Positions 1 to 7,598 of a stretch of 13,095 nucleotides of DNA are shown in pieces. Each line of letters begins with the position of its first letter. Position 1 is the stretch's first letter. The notes under the pieces were generated by a model. It did not search any database. It saw only the letters and a program-made list of their open reading frames with translations, and had not been told where the DNA came from. The DNA comes from CAYOEZ01 sp964402955. Its GTDB lineage: Bacteria > Chloroflexota > DTOL01 > DAOUCN01. The stretch lies in the NCBI GenBank assembly GCA_964402955.1, contig CAYOEZ010000136.1, positions 1-13,095 of the forward strand, in the 5' to 3' direction. Both the position numbers and the translations under genes were made by a program.

Positions 1-109
1 TCCACACCTTCTTGCGGTGGGCACATGACAACGCTCTCCAAGTACGGTAGTAGTACTAAGCCACGTCTGTGCAGGACTTGGGCTTAGAAGCGGACTTTAG
101 TCCCGCGCT

Positions 110-136
110 AGCCCCAACCCGTTATCTCGGGGGGCT
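110..136 (-). terminator. possible hairpin terminator of the kinase/regulator operon
   Basis: An imperfect hairpin lies about 40 bases past the stop codon of the leftward response regulator. The outer stem is AGCCC/GGGCT and the inner stem is CCCG/CGGG, with a 3-base bulge and the loop TTATCT. No T-run follows on the minus strand, so it is not a classical intrinsic terminator. It may be a weak or factor-assisted terminator, or an mRNA 3'-end stabiliser. Nothing else in bases 1-173 reads as a gene or clear element. Confidence 0.25.
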
Positions 137-173
137 ACTATTTCGCTCATCGTCATTGGCCCGGCGCATGCGC

Positions 174-1271
174 TCAGGCCTCCGCTTGCCGCGGCCCGGC
201 GGGCGCTTCCGCTCCCATCGCCCTGGCCGTGGCCGCCGTGCGCGTCGACACGCCCAGCTTGGCGTAGATCGCCTTGAGGTGGCGCTTCACTGTGTTGGTT
301 GAGATGACCAGCGCCTGGCCGATCTCCCCGTTTGTTAGCCCCTTAGCTAAGAGCGCCAATACCTCACGCTCGCGTTTCGTCAGCCCGGCCAGTGCGTCGA
401 TGCCATCGCCGCTCTTGGCCAGGCCGTCTTGCACTGTCTGGCGGAAGGCGCGCCGGTCAAACGCCTGTTTTTCCACACAGGCCAGGATAGCGAACTCATC
501 ATAGGCGCGCTCGACATCGCCCGGCGCCGCCGTCCCGCTGACGACAATGGTTGGAATGGCCGCGGCATGTGTATTGGCGAGCACGCGATAGCCATCCGCA
601 TTGCTCCCGACGGCAGCCGAGCCTGCCAGCGAGAGATCGACAACCGCCAGGTCGAAGCGCTGCCGGCGCAGCAACCCGAGCGCCTCGCCATAGCTGGCGG
701 CCGGCCGCACATGGTGGCCCAGGTCGGCCAACAGCTCGCTCAAGACGCTGCGCCAGCCGGCGTCGTCTTCGACCACCAGAATGCGATGCCCCCGCAGCGG
801 TCCGTGCGCCGGCGGTTTGCCCGGGGGGGCGCTGGCGGCGAGTTCGTCCGCCTGCTCCGGCGCACGCGCGCCCTGTGGAGCGGCCGCCAACGCCTGTCGC
901 ACCAGATGACGAAACTCGGCGCGGCGAAACGTCTCTTTGCGCAGGCACGTGTAGGCGCCGTACTCTGTGAGCACACTCACCGCCAGTTCCACGGTCGCGA
1001 AACCTGTTAATAGAATGGCAGCACAGCCAGGATCGTAGCGACGGACGGTCTGTAAGATCAGCAGCCCGTCCTGATTGTGCGGGTCGCTTCCGACGAGCGA
1101 CAGATCAACCACAGCCAGGCGATGCGGCGCGGCGCGCAAGCTGGCGACGGCGCTGTCGACGCTATCGGCCACATCCACAGCCAGCCCCATGTCAGAAAGG
1201 ATCTCGGTCAGAATCTGCTGCCACGAGCTATCATCTTCGGCCACCAGGGCGCGCACATCGGAAGCGTTCAT
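174..1271 (-). CDS. tandem-receiver response regulator with LuxR-type HTH
   Basis: This 365-residue cytoplasmic response regulator has the layout REC-REC-HTH. Receiver 1 (about residues 7-128) shows the acidic pair D13/D14, phospho-acceptor D56 in VVDLSL, T89 and K112. Receiver 2 (about 162-282) shows D169/D170, D212 in VVDLSL, S245 and K268. Both therefore keep the full phosphorylation set. A proline/alanine-rich linker joins them at about 130-160. The C-terminus (about 294-350) is a LuxR/FixJ-type HTH with LTKREREVLALLAKG and the recognition-helix stretch ISTNTVKRHLKAIYAKLGV. The ATG overlaps the stop of the upstream kinase gene in ATGA, and GAGGAGG lies just before it inside the kinase gene, so the two are translationally coupled. 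It is presumably the partner of that kinase. The target promoters are unknown. Two receivers ahead of a LuxR-type output is less usual than one; the family calls are firm. Confidence 0.93.
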   Translation of the reverse strand: MNASDVRALVAEDDSSWQQILTEILSDMGLAVDVADSVDSAVASLRAAPHRLAVVDLSLVGSDPHNQDGLLILQTVRRYDPGCAAILLTGFATVELAVSVLTEYGAYTCLRKETFRRAEFRHLVRQALAAAPQGARAPEQADELAASAPPGKPPAHGPLRGHRILVVEDDAGWRSVLSELLADLGHHVRPAASYGEALGLLRRQRFDLAVVDLSLAGSAAVGSNADGYRVLANTHAAAIPTIVVSGTAAPGDVERAYDEFAILACVEKQAFDRRAFRQTVQDGLAKSGDGIDALAGLTKREREVLALLAKGLTNGEIGQALVISTNTVKRHLKAIYAKLGVSTRTAATARAMGAEAPAGPRQAEA

Positions 1272-3499
1272 GCTCCCTCCTCAGCCCGCGGCAGATGCAG
1301 CGTGAAACACGCGCCCTGTGCGCCATCGCTCTCGATGGTCACCGATCCGCCCAGGCGGGTCATCCACGTTTTCACCCACCACAGCCCGAACCCCAGCTTG
1401 CCCGAGCGGCGGCCGGAGAAGCTGAGCTCGAAGATGCGCTCGTGCAAATCTGGCGGCACGCCGGGGCCGCTGTCGCGCACGGCCACCTCCACTGCCCTGG
1501 CGCTGGCCGAGCCGCGCATCTCGATCGTCCCGTTGCCGCCCATAGCGTCACTGGCATTCTCCAGAAGATTGGTAAAAACCAGCGTCAACCCCTGGTATCC
1601 GGCGAGGACTGCGGGTAGGCCGGCCAGGTCGACCAACTGCACATGCACGGTGGGTGGAACATGGACGCGGTTGAGCGCCTCGGCCACACACGCGGCCACA
1701 CTGACCGGCCCCAATTGCGGAGTCTGCAAATGCGACAGGCTCTGGCGCACAGCAGCCATCGCTTCGCGGGCGCTGCGGCCAATCTCTTCCAGGTTCGCCG
1801 CCAGATAGGCGTCGGCGGCCACGGCGGCGCGGCTCTTGTCTTTAATCCCTTCCACACGCACCGGGATGGCGCCCATTTTGTTGTTGAGATGATGAACCAG
1901 GTTGGCCGTGATATCGCCAACGGCAGCAAAAGTCTCGGCGGCGACGCGTTGTTCCTGGGCGATGTGCAGCGCCGTTTGATCGGCGGTATGGCGCACGGCC
2001 AGCGCCGCGTAGTGGGCCAAGATGGTCAGCACCTTCTTGTCCCAGTCCGGGGCTCCAGCCTGCCCCGGTTCCGCTTCTGTGCCATAGACGCTAATGGCGC
2101 CCACCGGTTCGCCATCTGTGACAAGCAGCGGCATGATCAGCGCACGCCGCCAGCCCTGCGTGCGCGCCAGGTCCGGCCAACTGAAGCGGGGGTCGCTGCG
2201 CACGTCGTCGCTGACCACCGGCCCCCGGCTGAGAATCGCCTGGCCGGTCAGGCTGCCATGCAGTGGCAGGTTGTGACCACGCACATGGCCGCCCCGCGCT
2301 GCCGCCAGGATCAGCCGGTCGCCGTGCAGCGTCCAGATGGCACTGGCCCCCGCGTTCAGCAGTTGGCAGGCCACAGCGACCAGATGATTGAGCACGTCCG
2401 GCAGCGGCTGGGTCAGCAGGCGCTCGGCCATCTCCTGCAAGGCGTCGAGCAGGCGCACTTCCTGGATAGCGATGACAGCCTGTGTAGCCAGAGCCTGCAA
2501 CAGGTGGCTATCGTCCTCATCAAAGGCGCCGATGGCAGGGCTTTCCAGATTGAGCACACCCTCCAGCCGTCCGCTGGCGCCGATCAGGGGCACGGCCAAC
2601 TCGGAACGCATCTCCAATGAGTGATCCAGCGGGTAATAGATGCGCGCCCAGGGATTCTCGCGCACGTCGGTGATGCAGAAGGGCTGGCGCGACTTGGCCA
2701 CCAGCCCCATGATGCTGGTACTGTTGATGGGCAGGGCTTCCACAGCCGGGCGACCCAGGTGCTCGCCGGCGATCGCCCGCATGAGTAGATTCTTGCCCGT
2801 CTCATCGACCAGGCGGAAAATGCCATATTTGGCTTCGGTCACTTCAAGCGCCATCTGCAAGATGGCCACCAGCGTCTCGTCCAGCCGTGTGCGCGACGAG
2901 ATGAGCAAGCCCGCCCGGCGCAGGCGATGCAGCTCCTCCTCTTTGCGCGCGAGATCACGCTGCACGGCGCCGATCTGCACCGAATGAGAGATGACGAGCG
3001 CCGCCTGGTTGGCGAAGGCGTTGAGCAGGAGCAGCTCAAGCGGGCTGAAGCGATGGCCGCCGTCCACACACACACAGAGCACTCCGGCAGCCTCTTTGCC
3101 CCCGATCAATGGCAAACAGGCCACCACCTGCGCTGTCACGCCGCTTTCTGTGGGGATTGGCGCCAACCCGCTATCCTCGTAAGACAGCACGGGACGCTTG
3201 TGCTCAACTGCCTGCAAGCCCAGATGCAAGAGGCGATCCGGGGCACAGGCAGCGTCAGAACCGGCCTGGTCGCCTGCAATGGCGGGCGCAAGCGTCCTCT
3301 GCGCGCGATCGTAGGTATAGAGCGCAGCCCTCGCTCCCGGCGCAACCTGGCTGGCCCCTTCAATGATCCGGCGCAGCGTGGTTGTGACATCGAAGGCGCT
3401 GCCCCAGACCTGGTTGAGGCTGGAGCTGACATCGTTCAGACACGCCACAATGCTGACGAGCTTGGTCTCAAGATCGGTCGTTTCCACCGGCGTCTCCAC
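1268..3499 (-). CDS. soluble multi-GAF sensor histidine kinase
   Basis: This 743-residue protein has no transmembrane segments or signal peptide, so it is a cytoplasmic sensor. Three GAF-type domains follow one another at about 30-178, 205-350 and 365-505, with a short charged coiled-coil-like linker (about 180-200) after the first. The kinase core follows. The H-box NLVHHLNNKMGAI puts the likely phospho-acceptor at H536. The N-box NLLENASDAM has N648. The G1 box is DSGPG at 676-680 and the G2 box is GKLGFGLWW at about 700-708, giving a HATPase_c domain that ends near the C-terminus. The residue after the acceptor His is His537, where most kinases have Glu or Asp. The start is GTG at 3499-3497, preceded at 7 bases by GAGGT and by a plausible promoter. 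The downstream response regulator overlaps it by 4 bases, so the pair forms one phosphorelay unit. The GAF ligands cannot be told from sequence. Confidence 0.93.
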   Translation of the reverse strand: METPVETTDLETKLVSIVACLNDVSSSLNQVWGSAFDVTTTLRRIIEGASQVAPGARAALYTYDRAQRTLAPAIAGDQAGSDAACAPDRLLHLGLQAVEHKRPVLSYEDSGLAPIPTESGVTAQVVACLPLIGGKEAAGVLCVCVDGGHRFSPLELLLLNAFANQAALVISHSVQIGAVQRDLARKEEELHRLRRAGLLISSRTRLDETLVAILQMALEVTEAKYGIFRLVDETGKNLLMRAIAGEHLGRPAVEALPINSTSIMGLVAKSRQPFCITDVRENPWARIYYPLDHSLEMRSELAVPLIGASGRLEGVLNLESPAIGAFDEDDSHLLQALATQAVIAIQEVRLLDALQEMAERLLTQPLPDVLNHLVAVACQLLNAGASAIWTLHGDRLILAAARGGHVRGHNLPLHGSLTGQAILSRGPVVSDDVRSDPRFSWPDLARTQGWRRALIMPLLVTDGEPVGAISVYGTEAEPGQAGAPDWDKKVLTILAHYAALAVRHTADQTALHIAQEQRVAAETFAAVGDITANLVHHLNNKMGAIPVRVEGIKDKSRAAVAADAYLAANLEEIGRSAREAMAAVRQSLSHLQTPQLGPVSVAACVAEALNRVHVPPTVHVQLVDLAGLPAVLAGYQGLTLVFTNLLENASDAMGGNGTIEMRGSASARAVEVAVRDSGPGVPPDLHERIFELSFSGRRSGKLGFGLWWVKTWMTRLGGSVTIESDGAQGACFTLHLPRAEEGA

Positions 3500-3506
3500 A
3501 GTCTCT

Positions 3507-3511
3507 ACCTC
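3507..3511 (-). promoter_or_regulatory. Shine-Dalgarno supporting a GTG start
   Basis: On the minus strand GAGGT lies 7 bases before the GTG at 3499-3497. This supports that non-ATG codon as the kinase start. Confidence 0.55.
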
Positions 3512-3539
3512 GAACGTCCTAACCTAACTAGTTTACCAC

Positions 3540-3568
3540 ATTATACTCATGCCGGTGCTGCGACACAA
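3540..3568 (-). promoter_or_regulatory. promoter of the kinase/regulator operon
   Basis: Read on the minus strand, TATAAT (3545-3540) is a perfect -10 box. It is preceded after a 17-base spacer by TTGTGT (3568-3563), which matches the -35 consensus at its first three bases. Transcription would start near 3533, giving a leader of about 33 bases before the GTG. The -35 lies inside one copy of the direct repeat CGACACAAGTA. Confidence 0.6.
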
Positions 3569-3662
3569 GTAGCGGCACAATGTCGCGGAAATCCGGTTGT
3601 AACTGGGCCAGGCGAACCGTGTCACCGCTGAGACGCAGAGAGCGCAGAGTCCGACACAAGTA
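3561..3662. repeat. 11-bp direct repeat pair (CGACACAAGTA)
   Basis: CGACACAAGTA occurs at 3561-3571 and again at 3652-3662 in the divergent intergenic region. The first copy covers the -35 of the kinase promoter and the second lies in the loop of the neighbouring inverted repeat. It could be a regulator site or a remnant of repeat-element duplication. The function is unknown. Confidence 0.45.
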
Positions 3663-3689
3663 ACTCAGCGTTCTCTGCGCCTCTGCGGT
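3624..3689. repeat. intergenic inverted repeat made of CGCAGAG units
   Basis: A 19-base arm (3624-3642) and its imperfect reverse complement (3671-3689, 3 mismatches) flank about 28 bases. CGCAGAG occurs twice in the left half (3634-3640, 3643-3649) and its complement CTCTGCG twice in the right half (3673-3679, 3681-3687). It looks like the small dispersed repeats of the CTCTGNGCCTCTGNGG type that I recall from intergenic regions of environmental bacteria; that likeness is from memory and not checked. It has no coding capacity. It could act as a hairpin between the divergent genes. Confidence 0.6.
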
Positions 3690-3749
3690 AGATCTGACAG
3701 CCCGATGCCGCCACACGGCGCGTTATGACTGGATCTCACATTGTCGACA

Positions 3750-3778
3750 TTGCCAACCCCGCCTGCTTACGCTATAAT
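3750..3778 (+). promoter_or_regulatory. strong glnE promoter placed for a near-leaderless mRNA
   Basis: TTGCCA (3750-3755), a 17-base spacer and a perfect TATAAT (3773-3778) form a near-consensus housekeeping promoter. Only 11 bases separate the -10 from the ATG at 3790, so the transcript would begin about 0-6 bases before the start codon. No Shine-Dalgarno sequence is present, which fits leaderless translation. Confidence 0.75.
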
Positions 3779-3789
3779 TGCTCGTACAC

Positions 3790-6700
3790 ATGGCTATCGA
3801 GTCTGTTGAGGAACGCCTCCGTCTGCTGCTCGTTGGCGAGCTTTCCGATCGTGATGCGCAGGGGCTTCTGGAACCTGTTGGCTTCACGGACTGGAAAGCT
3901 GCGGCTGCGCGTTTGCGCGCTCTGCTGGCGCCGTTGGCTGCCACGGCCGCGCCGGTGCAGATCGTCGCGCACCTCCTGGCCGCCTTTGGCAGCTCGGCCA
4001 GCCCCGACCGTGCCCTGGTGAACCTGCAACGCTGGGCCGAAAGCCTGCCCTGCGCCGACGACTTCTACCATTTCGCCGTCGACCGGCGCGCCCTTGATCT
4101 GCTGGTCACATTGTTTGCCGGCAGCCAGTTCCTGACCGGCATCCTGTTGCGCACCCCCGCCTACTCCTCACTCGTGACGGATAGAGCCAGCCTCAGCCAG
4201 CAGAAGAGCCTGGCCGATTTTTGCGCTGAGGCTGAGCGCTGCGTGGCGTCCGACCTGCCGGGCGACGAGACAGCCACGGACATGGCGCCTGTCCTGGAAC
4301 TCTTGCGCTTCCAACAGCGCGAGCAGTTGCGCATCGGCCTGGGCGATCTGGGCGGCCTGCTCAACCTCTCCTCCGTCACTTCCCAGGTGTCCTATCTCGC
4401 CGAAAGCATCGTGCGCGCCTGTCTCGCCAGAGCAGCCAGACGCCTGCACATAAGTCTCGACGGCTTTGCAGTGCTGGCGATGGGCAAGCTGGGCGGGGGC
4501 GAGCTTAACTATAGCTCCGATATCGACCTCATCTTCCTGGGCGGAGCGCAGAGCATCCATTATCAGCGTCTGGGGCAGATGCTCATCAATACGCTGACCG
4601 CCACAACCGGCTTGGGCTTTCTCTACCGTGTGGACATGCGTCTGCGTCCCTGGGGCACGGTGGGGCCGCTTATCTGCACAACGCGCGGCTACCTGGCCTA
4701 CTTGCAGAAAGCAGCGCGCCTCTGGGAGAAGCAGGCGCTGCTGCGGGCGCGTGTCATCGCCGGCAGCGACGCGCTGGGCGATGACTTTCTGGCGAGCGCC
4801 GCGCCCTACCTGTTTGCTGCCGCCCCGGAAACGATCCGCAGCGACGTCCATGCCATGAAACAGCGCACCGAGGCCTGGCTACGCCAGAGCGGGCACGATT
4901 GGGGCGAGGTCAAACTTGGCGAAGGTTCCATCCGCGATGTGGAGTTCGTCGTGCAATACCTGCAGATGGCGCACGGGGCTGAACATCCCGAACTGCGCAG
5001 CGGCCACACTCTGGAAGCCCTGCGCTGCCTGGCCGAAGGTGGATTCCTGCCCCAGGATGACTATCGCGTCCTGACCGATGGCTACATCTTCCTGCGCACG
5101 CTCGAGCACTATCTGCAGATCCTCGATTACCAGCAGACCCATACCCTGCCCACAAACCCGGCTGAACGACGCTACCTTGCCCACCGCCTGGGCTTCACCG
5201 GATCCGCCAACTCGGCTATGCTGATCACGCGCTACATGCAGCACAGCGCCGCCGTGCGCGCTGTCTACTCTCGCCATCTCGCCCCACTATCCGGCCCGGA
5301 GCGGTTGGCGGCGCCAGCTTCTCACCTGCTCGATGACGAAACAGGAGATCGACTGATGGCTCCATCCGCAACGAACCCCTCACAGCCTGCGCCCGACACA
5401 CTGGAGAGCAGCGTGCAGCGCCATCTGGCGCGCATGTCGCCGTCGTACGTCTCCTCGTTCAGCGCCGATGAGATCCGCCGCCACGTCAACCTGGCAGCCT
5501 CGCTCAGCAATGACAACCCGGCCGAGGTGTGCGCCGATGCACTGGAGCACCGCCGCTGGAAGGTGACGATCGTTGCCTTCGACTACCTGGGCGAGCTATC
5601 GATCATCTGCGGGCTACTCTTCGCCTACGGGTTTTCGATTGTGGAGGGGCAGGTCCATACCTACGAGCCACAGACGACCTCGGCTCAGCCCGCAGCCGCC
5701 GGCCAGCCGCCCGACCCACGGCGCAAGATCGTCGATGTGTTCATTGTGCGCCTGGCGTTTCCGGACCGCGCCGGCGATCTGCAGACCATCTGGTCGCGCT
5801 ATGCCGCCGACCTGGCAGCCCTGCTGCGCCTGCTGCAAGCCCGCCGCCAACGCGATGCCCAGGGTGAGCTGGCAAAGCGCGTCGCCGTCGCCCTGCCACA
5901 GACAGCCAGCGCCGTGCCCGTCTTGCATCCGATCGACATTCAGATCGACAACCGGATGTCAGAACAGTACACCGTGCTCATCATTGATACGCCAGACACG
6001 GTGGGCTTTCTCTACGAGTTCGCCAATGCTCTGGCGCTCAACAATATCCATATCGCACAGGTCGCTGTCTCATCGAGCCACAATCGCGTGCACGATATTC
6101 TGTACGTGACCGATGCCCAGGGACGCAAGCTTACCGGCCAGAATCGGGAGCGTGAGCTGAGAGCGGCAACCGTTCTCGTCAAACATTTTACTCACCTGCT
6201 GCCCCACTCGCCCAACCCGGAGACGGCGCTCGAGCACTTTCACGAGTACCTGGGCGAGCTCTTCCGCCGCCCGTCCTGGCCCGACGAGCTGGCGTCGCTT
6301 GAACAACCGGCAGTCCTGGCGGCGCTGGCGCGGCTGTTGGGGGTGAGCGATTTCCTCTGGGACGACTTCCTGCGCATGCAATATGGCAACCTTTTTCCGG
6401 TTGTGCAGAATGTCGGCGCGCTGGCGCAGGTCAAGAACAAGGCGCAACTCCTCGCTGAGATCGAGAGCGCACTCGACGGTAGCCAGGACGCCAGCGCGCG
6501 CTTCGACATTCTGAACGCTTTCAAAGACCGCGAGATGTTCCGCATCGACATGCGCCATATCATGGGCCATATTACGGACTTCTCCCAGTTCTCAGCCGAG
6601 CTGACCGATCTGGTGGAGGCGGTTGTCTTGCAGGTCAGCCAGACGTGTGCGCAAGAGCTGTCACGGCAGTTCGGCGAGCCGCGCAGCGATCTCGGCGCGC

Positions 6701-7578
6701 CCATCCCATTCAGCGTCTGTGTGCTCGGCAAGTGCGGCGGCTACGAGCTGGGCTATGCATCAGACATCGAGTTGATGTTTATCTATAGCGGCAGCGGCAA
6801 CAGCAGCGGCCCGCGCGTCATCAGCGCCAGCGAGTACTTCGAGAAACTGGTCGTCGAGTTCATGCGGGCCATTCGGGCGCGCCATGAAGGCATCTTCGAG
6901 ATCGATCTGGACTTTCGCCCCTATGGCAAATCCGGCAGCCTGTCCGTCTCGCTCGATTCCTTCCGGCGCTACTTCGTTCCTGGTGGTCCAGCCTGGGCCT
7001 ATGAGCGGCAGGCGCTGCTCAAGCTGCGCGCCATCGCCGGCGACCCGGCGCTGGGCGCGCAGGTCGAGTCGCTGCGCGACTCCTACGTCTACAGCGGCGC
7101 GCCGTTTGATGTGCCGGCCATGCAAGCAATGCGCGAGCGACAGCTCCGTCATCTGGTCACTCCCGGCGCCTTCAACGCCAAATACAGTCGCGGCGGGCTG
7201 GTCGATGTAGAATACGTCGTCCAGGGTTTGCAGATCATGCATGGGCGCGCCCATCCCGAGCTGCGCCTGACCAACACGCGCGCGGCCATTGCAGCCCTGG
7301 TCGCTAGCGGGATCCTGCCGGCGGAGAGCGGCGCCCTGCTCAAGGACGCTCATCTCTTCCTGCAAAGCCTGATCAACGCGCTGCGCATCGTGCGCGGCAA
7401 TAGCAGAGACCTCACCATCCCACCGCAGAACAGCGAAGAGTTTGCCTTCCTCGCCCGCCGTTTGGGCTACATCAACGAACCGGCGCGCCTGCAGGCCGAT
7501 CTGCTGCGCCATAGCACGTGGCTGCAGCGCTTCAGTAGCAACCTGCTACAGCAGATGACAGCGCAAGAACAAGTATAG
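3790..7578 (+). CDS. glnE: GlnE-type glutamine synthetase adenylyltransferase/deadenylylase with internal ACT domains
   Basis: GlnE attaches AMP to, and removes it from, a tyrosine of glutamine synthetase to set its activity. Numbering from ATG 3790 (1262 aa), the N-terminal nucleotidyltransferase has MGKLGGGELNYSSDIDLIF (metal residues D244, D246) and a third Asp, D282, in YRVDMRLRPWG. The GlnE-specific helical signature GSIRDVEFVVQYLQ is at about 379-392. The C-terminal half repeats the plan: LGKCGGYELGYASDIELMF (D992, E994), D1039 in EIDLDFRPYG, and YSRGGLVDVEYVVQGLQ at about 1132-1148. Between them lie two ACT-like segments: about 589-657, split by a Pro/Ala/Gln-rich loop, and about 727-795 with the GlnD-like HDILYVTDAQGRKL. 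E. coli GlnE has about 946 residues; the excess matches the ACT region. The alternative TTG at 3778 lies within the -10 box and follows a TAA directly, so ATG 3790 is chosen. glnA follows on the same strand. Family assignment is firm; ACT function is inferred. Confidence 0.93.
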   Translation: MAIESVEERLRLLLVGELSDRDAQGLLEPVGFTDWKAAAARLRALLAPLAATAAPVQIVAHLLAAFGSSASPDRALVNLQRWAESLPCADDFYHFAVDRRALDLLVTLFAGSQFLTGILLRTPAYSSLVTDRASLSQQKSLADFCAEAERCVASDLPGDETATDMAPVLELLRFQQREQLRIGLGDLGGLLNLSSVTSQVSYLAESIVRACLARAARRLHISLDGFAVLAMGKLGGGELNYSSDIDLIFLGGAQSIHYQRLGQMLINTLTATTGLGFLYRVDMRLRPWGTVGPLICTTRGYLAYLQKAARLWEKQALLRARVIAGSDALGDDFLASAAPYLFAAAPETIRSDVHAMKQRTEAWLRQSGHDWGEVKLGEGSIRDVEFVVQYLQMAHGAEHPELRSGHTLEALRCLAEGGFLPQDDYRVLTDGYIFLRTLEHYLQILDYQQTHTLPTNPAERRYLAHRLGFTGSANSAMLITRYMQHSAAVRAVYSRHLAPLSGPERLAAPASHLLDDETGDRLMAPSATNPSQPAPDTLESSVQRHLARMSPSYVSSFSADEIRRHVNLAASLSNDNPAEVCADALEHRRWKVTIVAFDYLGELSIICGLLFAYGFSIVEGQVHTYEPQTTSAQPAAAGQPPDPRRKIVDVFIVRLAFPDRAGDLQTIWSRYAADLAALLRLLQARRQRDAQGELAKRVAVALPQTASAVPVLHPIDIQIDNRMSEQYTVLIIDTPDTVGFLYEFANALALNNIHIAQVAVSSSHNRVHDILYVTDAQGRKLTGQNRERELRAATVLVKHFTHLLPHSPNPETALEHFHEYLGELFRRPSWPDELASLEQPAVLAALARLLGVSDFLWDDFLRMQYGNLFPVVQNVGALAQVKNKAQLLAEIESALDGSQDASARFDILNAFKDREMFRIDMRHIMGHITDFSQFSAELTDLVEAVVLQVSQTCAQELSRQFGEPRSDLGAPIPFSVCVLGKCGGYELGYASDIELMFIYSGSGNSSGPRVISASEYFEKLVVEFMRAIRARHEGIFEIDLDFRPYGKSGSLSVSLDSFRRYFVPGGPAWAYERQALLKLRAIAGDPALGAQVESLRDSYVYSGAPFDVPAMQAMRERQLRHLVTPGAFNAKYSRGGLVDVEYVVQGLQIMHGRAHPELRLTNTRAAIAALVASGILPAESGALLKDAHLFLQSLINALRIVRGNSRDLTIPPQNSEEFAFLARRLGYINEPARLQADLLRHSTWLQRFSSNLLQQMTAQEQV

Positions 7579-7598
7579 TACCCATTCGGGTACTATAC
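7573..7598. promoter_or_regulatory. perfect 11-bp palindrome spanning the glnE stop codon
   Basis: GTATAGTACCC (7573-7583) and GGGTACTATAC (7588-7598) are exact reverse complements around the loop ATTC. The glnE TAG (7576-7578) is inside the left arm. The right arm overlaps the proposed glnA -35 (7594-7599). A stable RNA hairpin could end or protect the glnE mRNA, but no T-run follows (the next bases are AGAGGGGG). As DNA it would suit a dimeric regulator controlling glnA. I cannot choose between these roles. Confidence 0.6.

Noticed and set aside
41..57. Inverted repeat AGTAC-N7-GTACT near the left edge
   Set aside because: Only 5 bp per arm, no T-run and no adjoining gene start; not distinguishable from chance.
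92..104. GGACT/AGTCC hairpin after the response regulator
   Set aside because: A loop of two bases is too tight for this stem and no T-run follows.
429..1010. Long open frame on the plus strand opposite the response regulator
   Set aside because: It is a GC-driven shadow of the regulator gene: the opposite strand has clear receiver and HTH motifs, and this frame has no recognisable domain.
1643..2620. 325-codon open frame on the plus strand inside the kinase gene
   Set aside because: It is antisense to GAF domains 2 and 3 and the start of the kinase core, shows no domain, and has no ribosome binding site worth noting.
3778..3789. TTG at 3778 as the glnE start
   Set aside because: It overlaps the last base of the TATAAT box and follows TAA directly, so it would not be in the transcript; ATG 3790 fits.
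7578..7593. NtcA-type site in the glnE-glnA palindrome
   Set aside because: The spacing is GTA-N10-TAC, not the required GTA-N8-TAC.
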